In this document: one piece after another, positions 26,030 through 33,816 of the stretch
Layout of the letters: each line of letters opens with the position of its first letter
Numbering within the stretch: the stretch's first letter is position 1
Source of the DNA: Corticicoccus populi
GTDB lineage: Bacteria; Bacillota; Bacilli; Staphylococcales; Salinicoccaceae
Direction of reading: 5' to 3'
NCBI RefSeq assembly: GCF_042686195.1
Contig: NZ_JBHUOQ010000001.1
Span: 248,001-312,000, forward strand
Length of the DNA: 64,000 nt
Notes under the pieces: model-generated
Told to the model about the DNA's origin: nothing
Seen by the model: only the letters and a program-made list of their open reading frames with translations
Database searches by the model: none
Program-made: the position numbers and the translations under genes

Positions 26030-27205
26030 ATGATTTTAGGTTTACTGAAAGACAACAAGCCGGGTGAATACCGGGTGATTTTAACACCGCTCGAGATAGA
26101 AACAATCTGTGAAGACGGGCACACTGCGCTGGTTCAAAAGGACGCGGGGCTGTCTGCAGGATTCTCAAACGAAGCGTATGAAGCAGCAGGTGCTGAAATT
26201 GTTGAATCTGCTGAGGAGATGTACGGACGCAGTGATTTTATTACTAAAGTGAAAGAGTTGAATGACACTGAATATGGTCTGTTAAAAGAAAATCATATTC
26301 TTTACACATGTATTCATCCTGCTGCCCACGAGGATCAGGTGCAGGCGATTCTCGACAGTAAATGTATTGCGATTACAGCAGAAGATTCCCACCGTTATGG
26401 TTCTGTGAACTGTGAAGCGGCAGGTAAACAGGGTGCATTGATGGGCTTAAACGCGATGCTTACCATTAACGGAGGGAAAGGTAAATTTGTCAGCGGTCTC
26501 GCGGGTGCACCGGGAATGAAAGTATTGATTTTAGGCGGCGGTTTAGTCGGTCAGTCGGCACTGCAGGTACTTCAGTCTCTTGGCGCATGGTGTACAGTGA
26601 TGGATGTTAACTATGGTGTCATGAGAGATATCGGTAAAACTTATAATGAAAAAGTGAGCACCCAGCTGTCAACGAAACAGAATATTAAGGCACTTCTTCC
26701 GGAAATTGATATGGTGATTAACTGTGTTAAGTGGCCGAAAGAAAACAAAGATTATTTGATTGATAAAGACATGCTTTCTCTTATGGAAAAGGGCTCTGTT
26801 ATTGTTGATATCAGTAATGATGAAGATGGTGCGATTGAGTCATTCAGAGAAACCACCCATGAAGATCCCATTTATATTGAAGAAGGTATTGTCCACTACT
26901 GTGTCAGCAATATACCGGGTGCCATCGCAAATTCGACATCTGTTGCGTATGCTGCTTCGGTACTGCCGCATATCCGTTCTATATTAAATAACGGGGTGGA
27001 AGAAGCTGTCGTAAGAGATGGATTTCTTAGAAGAAGTCTGACAGCCTATAAAGGATATTTAACGCATGAGGAGACAAGTGCTATTCAGGGAAGACCATGG
27101 ATCAGACCTGAAGAAATTTTAGATTTAAAGGATTCAGTAATTGATCCTGCACCGCCGGCAACAGGAACGAGATCCACAAACTATATTGATTTGACTGAAG
27201 AATAG
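26030..27205 (+). CDS. Alanine dehydrogenase/PNT-family amino acid dehydrogenase
   Basis: 391 residues. The N-terminal domain has KVKE, a conserved substrate-binding Lys motif in this family, and the Rossmann motif VLILGGGLVGQSALQ sits near residue 170. It differs from standard alanine dehydrogenase: the HLA segment reads YTCIHPAAHEDQ, the catalytic Asp block reads VDISNDEDGAIES, and there is a C-terminal extension of about 20 residues. It may therefore act on an amino acid or opine other than alanine. ATG 26030 follows GGAGGAAG. The gene 15 bp downstream encodes a GltS-like carrier, suggesting uptake plus oxidation of an amino acid. Confidence 0.75.
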   Translation: MILGLLKDNKPGEYRVILTPLEIETICEDGHTALVQKDAGLSAGFSNEAYEAAGAEIVESAEEMYGRSDFITKVKELNDTEYGLLKENHILYTCIHPAAHEDQVQAILDSKCIAITAEDSHRYGSVNCEAAGKQGALMGLNAMLTINGGKGKFVSGLAGAPGMKVLILGGGLVGQSALQVLQSLGAWCTVMDVNYGVMRDIGKTYNEKVSTQLSTKQNIKALLPEIDMVINCVKWPKENKDYLIDKDMLSLMEKGSVIVDISNDEDGAIESFRETTHEDPIYIEEGIVHYCVSNIPGAIANSTSVAYAASVLPHIRSILNNGVEEAVVRDGFLRRSLTAYKGYLTHEETSAIQGRPWIRPEEILDLKDSVIDPAPPATGTRSTNYIDLTEE

Positions 27206-27220
27206 GAAAGAAGGAAAAAT

Positions 27221-28606
27221 ATGACAATCAACACACTGCTGGTTGATTTTGCCTGCGCGAGCATCCTGATTTTAATCGGGATGTTTCTGCGTTCGAAAAT
27301 CACTTTATTCCAGAGAAGTTTCATCCCTGCAAGTTTACTCGCAGGGTTTCTCGGACTGCTGCTTGGTCCGGAGTTTTTAAATGTACTGCCTTTTTCAGGA
27401 GAAATAGGCTCGTATGCGGGTGTAATTACGATATTCGTATTTGCTGCGATTGGGATTAACGGCTTTAAATTTTCAAGAAGAAATATGAAACAGGATTTAA
27501 ACCGTATGGGTGCATATGCAGTTTATAAAGTACTGATTATCACTTTGCAGTTATCAGTACCTATCGCATTTTCGATTTTAGTAATTTCAAGAATCGTTCC
27601 TGAGATTAACTATGGATTCGGTTTATTGATTGCTTCAGGATTTTACGGCGGACACGGAACAGCGGCGGCAGTCGGTGATACATTTGAAAATCTCGGCTGG
27701 GAAAATGCTACAGACCTCGCGATGACCGCAGCAACTGCCGGTATACTGGTTGGTATTTTCGGCGGACTTATTTTCATCAAATGGGCGACGAAAAAAGGCT
27801 ATACCCATTATGTTAAAGATTTTTCTGAAATCTCATCGGATTTTAGAACAGGCTTGATTAATAAAGACAAGAGAGTATCCATGGGGACTGAAACAGTATC
27901 ACCGGTTGCGATTGACCCATTGGTATTTCATGTCGCGCTTTTAGTTGTGCCGGCAGGACTCGGTTACTTATTAAACAGTTACATATCAGAAACATGGGGA
28001 CTTGAATTCCCGACATTTACAGTAGCATTCATCATTGCGCTTTTGATGTATCTCCTGCTCGGCAGAGGAGAAAAAGGCGTTTACAAATACGTAGACAGTA
28101 AAGTGGTTGACCGGCTGGGAAGTGCCGCAACCGATTATCTTGTATTCTTCGGAGTGGCATCCATCCAGCTGCCGGTTGTCGCGCAGTACTGGCTGCCTTT
28201 GACGTTACTGGTACTGTCCGGTATTGTCGTTGTTGTCGGTGCATTGGTATTGATTGGCCCTGGTATGACTTATGAGAGCTGGTTTGAACGTTCAATATTT
28301 GTTTACGGCTATTCAACGGGTGTGTTTGCCGTCGGTTTAACACTGCTTAGAATTGTTGACCCTAAAAACAAGTCAAAAACATTAACAGATACAGCGATTG
28401 TCGGACCGTTAAATACACCGATTGAACTATTTGCATGGTCGGCAGGACCGTTTATGCTTCTCTTAGGACAGCACTGGACTTTCGTTGGCATATTCACCAT
28501 TGCGAGTGTCGCATGTTTTGTTGTTGCAAGGATGTTTAAGTGGTGGTACTGGAAGATTCCGTTGGATCAGAGACCACCTGTGCCGCTCGATGATGATGAA
28601 AAATAG
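27221..28606 (+). CDS. GltS-like sodium/glutamate symporter-family transporter
   Basis: 461 residues with about 12 hydrophobic segments. The block ASGFYGGHGTAAAVGDTFENLGW resembles the conserved GHGTA-type hairpin of the ESS (GltS) family, which takes up glutamate with sodium. It follows the ald-like gene by 15 bp with its own AAAGAAGGA site, then a strong terminator, so the two form an operon. Substrate is presumably that of the dehydrogenase; glutamate not proven. Confidence 0.77.
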   Translation: MTINTLLVDFACASILILIGMFLRSKITLFQRSFIPASLLAGFLGLLLGPEFLNVLPFSGEIGSYAGVITIFVFAAIGINGFKFSRRNMKQDLNRMGAYAVYKVLIITLQLSVPIAFSILVISRIVPEINYGFGLLIASGFYGGHGTAAAVGDTFENLGWENATDLAMTAATAGILVGIFGGLIFIKWATKKGYTHYVKDFSEISSDFRTGLINKDKRVSMGTETVSPVAIDPLVFHVALLVVPAGLGYLLNSYISETWGLEFPTFTVAFIIALLMYLLLGRGEKGVYKYVDSKVVDRLGSAATDYLVFFGVASIQLPVVAQYWLPLTLLVLSGIVVVVGALVLIGPGMTYESWFERSIFVYGYSTGVFAVGLTLLRIVDPKNKSKTLTDTAIVGPLNTPIELFAWSAGPFMLLLGQHWTFVGIFTIASVACFVVARMFKWWYWKIPLDQRPPVPLDDDEK

Positions 28607-28622
28607 AATTGTTTAGAATAAA

Positions 28623-28664
28623 ACACCGCCTAATGAGTAAAAATCATCAGGCGGTGTCTTTTTA
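28623..28664. terminator. Bidirectional terminator
   Basis: ACACCGCCT (28623-28631)/AGGCGGTGT (28649-28657), with inner ATGA/TCAT, followed by CTTTTT on the + side and by a T-rich flank on the minus side. Confidence 0.88.
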
Positions 28665-28680
28665 TAAGGGTTAAACATGG

Positions 28681-29157
28681 TTAAATGGAGTTTAGTTTTT
28701 CCTGCAGTTTCTGTTCTTCGATTTTTATCTGATCTCTGTCAAACGGCTGGGTGTATCCTTCTTCAATCAAATGTTTAACATTCCCGACCTGGAACCTCCA
28801 GCCGGTAAAGTCATCCGCTGTTCTTTCGAATTCAAGCGGCATTTTTTCCTGTAATGTGAATATGGTCTGATCATTATTCTCTTTTAAAGTGATATCCACT
28901 TCGCCGATGTCCCAGGTGAATTTTATTCTTGAAGAAGGCTCATATATTAATACATCCATCTCCTCAAATGTACCGTCACCGAGGTCAAACAAGAGTTTCA
29001 AGCCATTGTCTGTTTCCTTAAATGAAAGTTCAGGAAACCATTGTGATATTCCTTTTGTTGTACCGAGGTATTCAAAGACTGTTTCCGGGCGGCTGTTAAT
29101 TTCAGTCCGAAGGGTCTGATGATATGCAGACACGCTTTTTTTGTATTGTTTATCCAT
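28681..29157 (-). CDS. SRPBCC/AHSA1-domain protein
   Basis: 158 residues. RPETVFEYLGTTKGISQWFPE near the N-terminus, IKFTWDI and TGWRFQVGNVKHLIE are typical of Activator of Hsp90 ATPase homolog 1-like START-fold proteins, which bind hydrophobic ligands. Function in bacteria is mostly unknown. AAAGGAG lies upstream of the ATG. The next gene upstream on the same strand is a 36-residue membrane protein 28 bp away. Confidence 0.8.
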   Translation of the reverse strand: MDKQYKKSVSAYHQTLRTEINSRPETVFEYLGTTKGISQWFPELSFKETDNGLKLLFDLGDGTFEEMDVLIYEPSSRIKFTWDIGEVDITLKENNDQTIFTLQEKMPLEFERTADDFTGWRFQVGNVKHLIEEGYTQPFDRDQIKIEEQKLQEKLNSI

Positions 29158-29185
29158 AGACGGTCTCCTTTAAATCTGGTCTTAA

Positions 29186-29296
29186 CTACGCGTGCTTATC
29201 CTCATTATTGTCTCCAGATTCCCGAATCTGCATTAAAAAACCGATTGCCACAGCTGGTAATACAGCGCCGGCAATGATAACTAAAGCGAGCCACAT
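29186..29296 (-). CDS. 36-residue predicted membrane protein
   Basis: Short frame beginning MWLALVIIAGAVLP, one hydrophobic helix of about 20 residues followed by a charged tail (QIRESGDNNEDKHA). AAAGGATG lies eight bases before the ATG, a good ribosome binding site, and codons look normal. It is encoded directly upstream of the SRPBCC gene on the same strand. I do not recognise a family. Confidence 0.55.
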   Translation of the reverse strand: MWLALVIIAGAVLPAVAIGFLMQIRESGDNNEDKHA

Positions 29297-29409
29297 AGTA
29301 GACACATCCTTTATATTTTAATACTATCTTATACCCTGATTCGTTCAGTAATAAGCAGTTTTGAAAATTATTTTATTGAAAGCACAAAAGAATATCGGCG
29401 TTCATTAAA

Positions 29410-29443
29410 CCTTAAAGAATATTGTGATTCTCAAGGCTTTTTT
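29410..29443 (+). terminator. Orphan + strand terminator-like hairpin
   Basis: CCTT (29410-29413) plus AGAAT (29416-29420) pair with ATTCT (29427-29431) plus AAGG (29433-29436) around a small internal loop, followed by six T. No + strand gene ends here, so it would end a short RNA or attenuate a longer leader of the PTS operon. Confidence 0.4.
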
Positions 29444-29478
29444 ACGTACAGTAATAAAAAGAATTTTAATTTTCGGAG

Positions 29479-29541
29479 TATAATATGATTTTAAAATGAA
29501 TTGTCCACTGCAACGGACAATATACAGGGAAGCGTTTTCGA
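29479..29541 (+). promoter_or_regulatory. PTS operon control region: -10, palindromic operator, cre-like site
   Basis: TATAAT (29479-29484) has no recognisable -35, suggesting an activator. Downstream lies a 20-bp palindrome TTGTCCACTGCAACGGACAA (29501-29520), symmetric except for two central pairs, followed by GGAAGCGTTTTCGA (29528-29541), which resembles a CcpA catabolite-response element. Both sites are placed to control the regulator gene and the following PTS genes. Confidence 0.6.
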
Positions 29542-29577
29542 ATAAATCAGTTAATATGAAAAAAGAGGAGGGGCGCT

Positions 29578-31071
29578 ATGAGTCAAAAAGAAAATAGAGA
29601 ACAAAAAATTCTAATGTTTCTTTCGAAAAACGAGGATTATGTGACCTCGGAAAGTCTGGCGGATTTACTGAGTACTTCTCAAAAAACGATTTACCGTTTA
29701 ATTAAAAAAATAAATGATGATTTTGACAACGGTTTGTTGATTCTTTCTGAAAAAGGAAGAGGATACAAGCTGGATTATGAGAAATATATTAAATCCCGAA
29801 AAGGCAATTTGAAATATAAAGATCAGGATTTTTCCCCGGAGGAAAGGCGCAATCGTGTGATGGAGGAACTGTTGTTATCATCTCCGAAGCCGATTAATAT
29901 ATTTAAACTCTACAACAGTTACTATGTCGGTGATTCCGTGATATTCACTGATGAGCAGGTGATGAGTGAAAAGCTTAGAAAATATAATCTGGTTTTAGAA
30001 AGAAAAAACAGAACCCTTTCAATTATCGGTGATGAGGTCAATATCAGAAAAGCAGTAAAAGACAGCATTGAGATTTTTAATGTCATTGATATTGATGATT
30101 TAAAAAGTAATGAATCATTAAATTTCAACAGATACGATGTTCTTTTTATCCTGGACCAGCTCAGGAATATTGAACGGGAACTGGATATTACGATTCCGTA
30201 TCCTTACAACGTAAATATATTTTCACACTTGTACATTATATTAAGCCGTTCAAGAAAACAGCCTTCACTTTTATATACAGACACGGTTTCAGACGAAGAA
30301 TTAAAGACTATGAAAAATGACTTGAATTTATATCAGGCAGCAAGTTCGACCATTAATCATATTGAAAAATATTTAAATCAAAGTCTTCCTGAAATTGAAG
30401 TGTACTTTTTATATCAATATTTAGTGTCTTCAAGAATGCAGGGAACCATTAACACCGGAACTGCTCTGTCACCGGAAGTCATCAAAGTGACTGAAAAATA
30501 CATCAGTGAGATGAGTATCAGACTCGGCATCCATATTGATACGCAGTCAATCTTTCTGGATTTAGCCAATCATATTAAGCCGATGCTTAACAGGCTGGAA
30601 CATAATATCCGGGTGAATAACAGTCTGCTGGATCAGATTAAAGTGACATACGAACAGATATTTTTACATGTCAAAGAAGTTTCAGATAGTGTGAGCAGGC
30701 AGTTTGGTCTAAAAGAAATTAATGATGACGAGAATGGCTTTGTCACATTGTATTTTGCCAAAATCATTGAAACCACGCAGTTTCAACAGCCGATTAAAAC
30801 ATTGATTATGTGTACTACGGGAATCGGTACATCAGAATTGTTAAAAGCAAAAGTTTCAAAGAAATTTTCTGAACTGGAAATTGTAGATGTTGTTTCAACC
30901 AGGGATTTGAATATGTTTATAGACAGATATTCAGATGTGGAATTAGTGCTGAGTACGATTCATATTGACGGTGCAGTGCCGAAGCATTTTCTTTTAGTCA
31001 GTGCAATGTTCACAAATGATGACCAGAGAAGACTGCAGAAAGTAATTGAGGCGATTTATCATGAAAGATAA
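29578..31071 (+). CDS. PRD-containing transcriptional regulator (BglG/MtlR type)
   Basis: 497 residues. N-terminal winged helix-turn-helix (SLADLLSTSQKTIYRLIKKI), two PTS regulation domains across about residues 165-390, and a C-terminal EIIB-like domain with LIMCTTGIGTSELL. Such regulators activate PTS operons and are tuned by phosphorylation of the PRDs by HPr and the cognate EIIB. The EIIA-like domain usually fused at the end is encoded by the next gene, which overlaps this one by 11 bases in another frame. Starts the operon 29578-34506. GAGGAGGGG precedes the ATG. Confidence 0.9.
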   Translation: MSQKENREQKILMFLSKNEDYVTSESLADLLSTSQKTIYRLIKKINDDFDNGLLILSEKGRGYKLDYEKYIKSRKGNLKYKDQDFSPEERRNRVMEELLLSSPKPINIFKLYNSYYVGDSVIFTDEQVMSEKLRKYNLVLERKNRTLSIIGDEVNIRKAVKDSIEIFNVIDIDDLKSNESLNFNRYDVLFILDQLRNIERELDITIPYPYNVNIFSHLYIILSRSRKQPSLLYTDTVSDEELKTMKNDLNLYQAASSTINHIEKYLNQSLPEIEVYFLYQYLVSSRMQGTINTGTALSPEVIKVTEKYISEMSIRLGIHIDTQSIFLDLANHIKPMLNRLEHNIRVNNSLLDQIKVTYEQIFLHVKEVSDSVSRQFGLKEINDDENGFVTLYFAKIIETTQFQQPIKTLIMCTTGIGTSELLKAKVSKKFSELEIVDVVSTRDLNMFIDRYSDVELVLSTIHIDGAVPKHFLLVSAMFTNDDQRRLQKVIEAIYHER

Positions 31072-31498
31072 AGTATTATTTAAACTTTTTACCGGCTGTG
31101 ACATAAAAGATGAAGCTGAATTATACGATTTTGTTTCAGAGCGTGTATTTCCGAATCATCCCGAAAGCAGGAACAGGCTCGTTCAACAGTTTGAACAACG
31201 GGAGCGTTTAGGAAGTGCACTGATTTCTGAACACGCAGTGCTGCCGCATGCAGAGAGTGATTTTATTAAAGAAAGTAAGGTTCTGGTTCTTCAAATAAAA
31301 AACAGCATTCCTGTATGGGGCGGGACGCCTGTCGCCATCAGACTGGCAGTTGTCATTCTATTGAAAGAAGACGAACAGTTTGATGTAAAGAAAAGAATTT
31401 CATCGTTCACAAGAATGCTTGCGGATGAGGACTTGTTAGAGCAGTTGTTTGAAGCGGAAGAAGATGAATTTTATCAAATTATAAAAATGGAGGAATAG
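31061..31498 (+). CDS. PTS EIIA (fructose/mannitol type) domain, detached from regulator
   Basis: 145 residues. EHAVLPHAESD holds the expected phospho-His of EIIA-2 domains. In LicR/MtlR/ManR-type regulators this domain is the C-terminal part of one polypeptide; here it is a separate gene whose ATG (31061) lies inside the regulator's last codons, in the +1 frame, 12 bases after GAGG. It may act with the regulator in trans, or be a second EIIA of the transporter, since the true transport EIIA is probably the one at 31837. Confidence 0.8.
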   Translation: MKDKVLFKLFTGCDIKDEAELYDFVSERVFPNHPESRNRLVQQFEQRERLGSALISEHAVLPHAESDFIKESKVLVLQIKNSIPVWGGTPVAIRLAVVILLKEDEQFDVKKRISSFTRMLADEDLLEQLFEAEEDEFYQIIKMEE

Positions 31499-31501
31499 AT
31501 G

Positions 31502-31819
31502 ATGAAAATAGTTGGTGTTGCAGCGTGCACGGTTGGGATTGCACATACGTATATCGCACAGGAAAAACTTGAAAATGCAGGTCAGAAGGCGGGACACGAG
31601 ATTCATGTGGAAACACAGGGAACTATCGGCACGGAAAATGAACTGACGGAAACACAGATTAAAGAAGCAGATATTGTCATTCTCGCAGCGGATGTGAAAG
31701 TGGCCGGGCGTGAACGATTTGACGGCAAAAGAATTATCGAAGTACCGACAGAAATCGCAGTAAAGTCACCGAATAAGCTGATTAAAAAAGCAGTCGAAGT
31801 GATTGAAGCAGGAAAATAA
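31502..31819 (+). CDS. PTS fructose-type EIIB, copy 1
   Basis: 105 residues. The phosphocysteine loop is ACTVGIAHTYIAQEKL at the N-terminus (Cys near residue 9), the fructose-specific EIIB plan. It receives phosphate from EIIA and passes it to the sugar on EIIC. The protein differs from the EIIB at 32304 by a single residue (Ala for Glu, third from the end). GGAGG is eight bases before ATG 31502; an ATG at 31499 is also possible. Confidence 0.9.
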   Translation: MKIVGVAACTVGIAHTYIAQEKLENAGQKAGHEIHVETQGTIGTENELTETQIKEADIVILAADVKVAGRERFDGKRIIEVPTEIAVKSPNKLIKKAVEVIEAGK

Positions 31820-31836
31820 TATAGGGAGTGTCAGTT

Positions 31837-32289
31837 ATGGAAGTTACAGAAATTTTAGATACAAATACGATTAAAACAGATTTGAAAGTCAGCAGTAAGG
31901 ATGAGGCATTAAAAGCACTGGCGGATCTTCTTTTGAAAAATGAATATATTACTGATATTGAAGGATTTATGAAAGATATTTACGCACGGGAAGCTGAAGG
32001 TCAGACAGGGATTGGCAATTATATTGCGATTCCTCACGGTAAAAGTGACAGTGTAAAGAAATTAGGCGTGGCAATCGGTATTAACGAAACTGAAATTCCT
32101 TGGGAGTCACTTGACGGCAATGGTGTAAAGGGAATTATTTTATTTTCAGTCGGGAACGATAATGACGGTGCGAAAAACCATTTGAAATTACTCTCTCTTT
32201 TCGCAAGAAAACTTGGAAATGATGAAGTGATTGAAAAGCTGCTTGATGCGAAAACAGAAGAAGATGTTATACAGGCTTTTAAAAATTAA
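31837..32289 (+). CDS. PTS fructose-type EIIA
   Basis: 150 residues. IGNYIAIPHGKSD carries the phosphorylated His near residue 66, the EIIA-2 signature, and ends with a typical LLDAKTEEDVIQAF helix. It transfers phosphate from HPr to EIIB. AGGGAGTG precedes ATG 31837; the GTG at 31828 overlaps that site. It lies between the two nearly identical EIIB genes, 17 bp after the first and 14 bp before the second. Confidence 0.9.
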   Translation: MEVTEILDTNTIKTDLKVSSKDEALKALADLLLKNEYITDIEGFMKDIYAREAEGQTGIGNYIAIPHGKSDSVKKLGVAIGINETEIPWESLDGNGVKGIILFSVGNDNDGAKNHLKLLSLFARKLGNDEVIEKLLDAKTEEDVIQAFKN

Positions 32290-32303
32290 AGGAGGTTTTA
32301 GTG

Positions 32304-32621
32304 ATGAAAATAGTAGGTGTTGCAGCGTGTACAGTTGGGATTGCACATACGTATATCGCGCAGGAGAAACTTGAAAATGCAGGTCAGAAGGCGGGACACG
32401 AGATTCATGTGGAGACGCAGGGAACTATTGGTACGGAAAATGAACTGACGGAAACACAGATTAAAGAAGCGGATATTGTTATTCTTGCAGCGGATGTGAA
32501 AGTGGCCGGGCGTGAACGATTTGACGGCAAAAGAATTATCGAAGTACCGACAGAAATCGCAGTAAAGTCACCGAATAAGCTGATTAAAAAAGCTGTCGAA
32601 GTGATTGAAGAAGGAAAATAA
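32304..32621 (+). CDS. PTS fructose-type EIIB, copy 2
   Basis: 105 residues, identical to copy 1 except for one residue near the C-terminus. By my count the two genes differ at about 14 of 318 bases, nearly all synonymous, and share a perfect run of over 100 bases in the 3' half. AAAGGAGG lies nine bases before ATG 32304. The EIIC gene follows after 22 bp. Which copy serves EIIC, or whether both do, cannot be told. Confidence 0.9.
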   Translation: MKIVGVAACTVGIAHTYIAQEKLENAGQKAGHEIHVETQGTIGTENELTETQIKEADIVILAADVKVAGRERFDGKRIIEVPTEIAVKSPNKLIKKAVEVIEEGK

Positions 32622-32643
32622 CATCCGGAGGAGGATAAATACA

Positions 32644-33744
32644 ATGGCTAAAATTAAAAACTTGAACTTAAAAGGTCATTTGATGACAGCAATTTCCTAC
32701 CTGATACCCATTGTCTGTGGTGCCGGCTTTTTAATCGCTATCGGTATGGGGTTCGGCGGTACGAGTCAGGATGTATTGGTGCAGGGGGAATTTTCTTTCT
32801 GGGACGGGCTTGCCACAATGGGTGGTGCAGGTCTTGGATTGTTACCTGTAGTCATTGCGACAGGGATCTCATACTCAATTGCGAATAAACCCGGGATTGC
32901 GCCGGGCTTTATTATCGGATTGACAGCAATTTCGATTGAAGCAGGCTTTATCGGCGGTATTATCGGGGGATTTATTTCAGGTTACCTTGCTATGGCCGTT
33001 TTAAAATATTTCAAAGTACCTAAATGGGCAAAAGGTTTAATGCCGACATTAATCATTCCGTTCATTACTTCTATTGTCGGCGGACTGATGATGGTATACG
33101 TCATTGGAGTTCCGATTGCTGCATTGACTAATCTTTTAACAAGTGCACTTAGTAACTTAGGTAATTCATCACTCTTGATGTTCGGCGGGGTAGTCGGTAT
33201 TTTAAGTGGTATTGACTACGGCGGACCGATCAATAAAACAGTGTTTGCCTTTGTGTTGACGATGCAGGCGGAAGGTATTAACCAGCCGATCACTGCACTT
33301 CAGCTTGTAAATACAGCAACACCGATTGGATTCGGACTTGCATTTTTTGTTGCGAAATTATTCGGAAAAACCATCTACACACCACTTGAAACTGAAGCAT
33401 TAAAATCAGCAGTACCGATGGGCTTTATCAATATTGTCGAGGGTGTTATACCAATTGTCATGAATGATATTGTCCGCTGTATTCTCGCGACTGCGATTGG
33501 CGGTGCAGCAGGGGGTGCGGTATCTATGCTTCTCGGAGCTGATGCGACAGTACCTTTCGGCGGTGTACTAATGCTTCCGACAATGACCAATCCAATGTCA
33601 GGTGTCGCAGCACTGGCAGTGAACATTGTGGTCACAGCACTTGCGTTGGCACTACTCAAGAAAAATGTAACGGATCAGCCTGTCGTTGAAAAAACAGAAG
33701 ACGATGAAGAAGACATTGATCTGGATGATATTAAAATTACTTAA
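32644..33744 (+). CDS. PTS fructose-type EIIC permease
   Basis: 366 residues with about nine or ten membrane segments. HLMTAISYLIPIVCGAGFLIAIG at the start, GFISGYLA, and GGPINKTVFAF (residues about 193-203) match the fructose EIIC family, which binds and carries the sugar during phosphorylation. An acidic tail (EDDEEDIDLDDIKIT) ends the chain. The ATG at 32644 follows GGAGGAGGA. EIIA, EIIB and EIIC are all separate chains here. Next gene is alsE. Confidence 0.92.
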   Translation: MAKIKNLNLKGHLMTAISYLIPIVCGAGFLIAIGMGFGGTSQDVLVQGEFSFWDGLATMGGAGLGLLPVVIATGISYSIANKPGIAPGFIIGLTAISIEAGFIGGIIGGFISGYLAMAVLKYFKVPKWAKGLMPTLIIPFITSIVGGLMMVYVIGVPIAALTNLLTSALSNLGNSSLLMFGGVVGILSGIDYGGPINKTVFAFVLTMQAEGINQPITALQLVNTATPIGFGLAFFVAKLFGKTIYTPLETEALKSAVPMGFINIVEGVIPIVMNDIVRCILATAIGGAAGGAVSMLLGADATVPFGGVLMLPTMTNPMSGVAALAVNIVVTALALALLKKNVTDQPVVEKTEDDEEDIDLDDIKIT

Positions 33745-33816
33745 GCAGAAATTTGGTTTAAATATTTTGAAGCAGATATATGAGATTTAAACATACAAAA
33801 GGAGCCGTATATAAAG

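Noticed and set aside
31502..32621. EIIB duplication as a simple assembly repeat
   Set aside because: The two copies differ at about 14 scattered positions and have different flanks with an EIIA gene between, so both are probably real.
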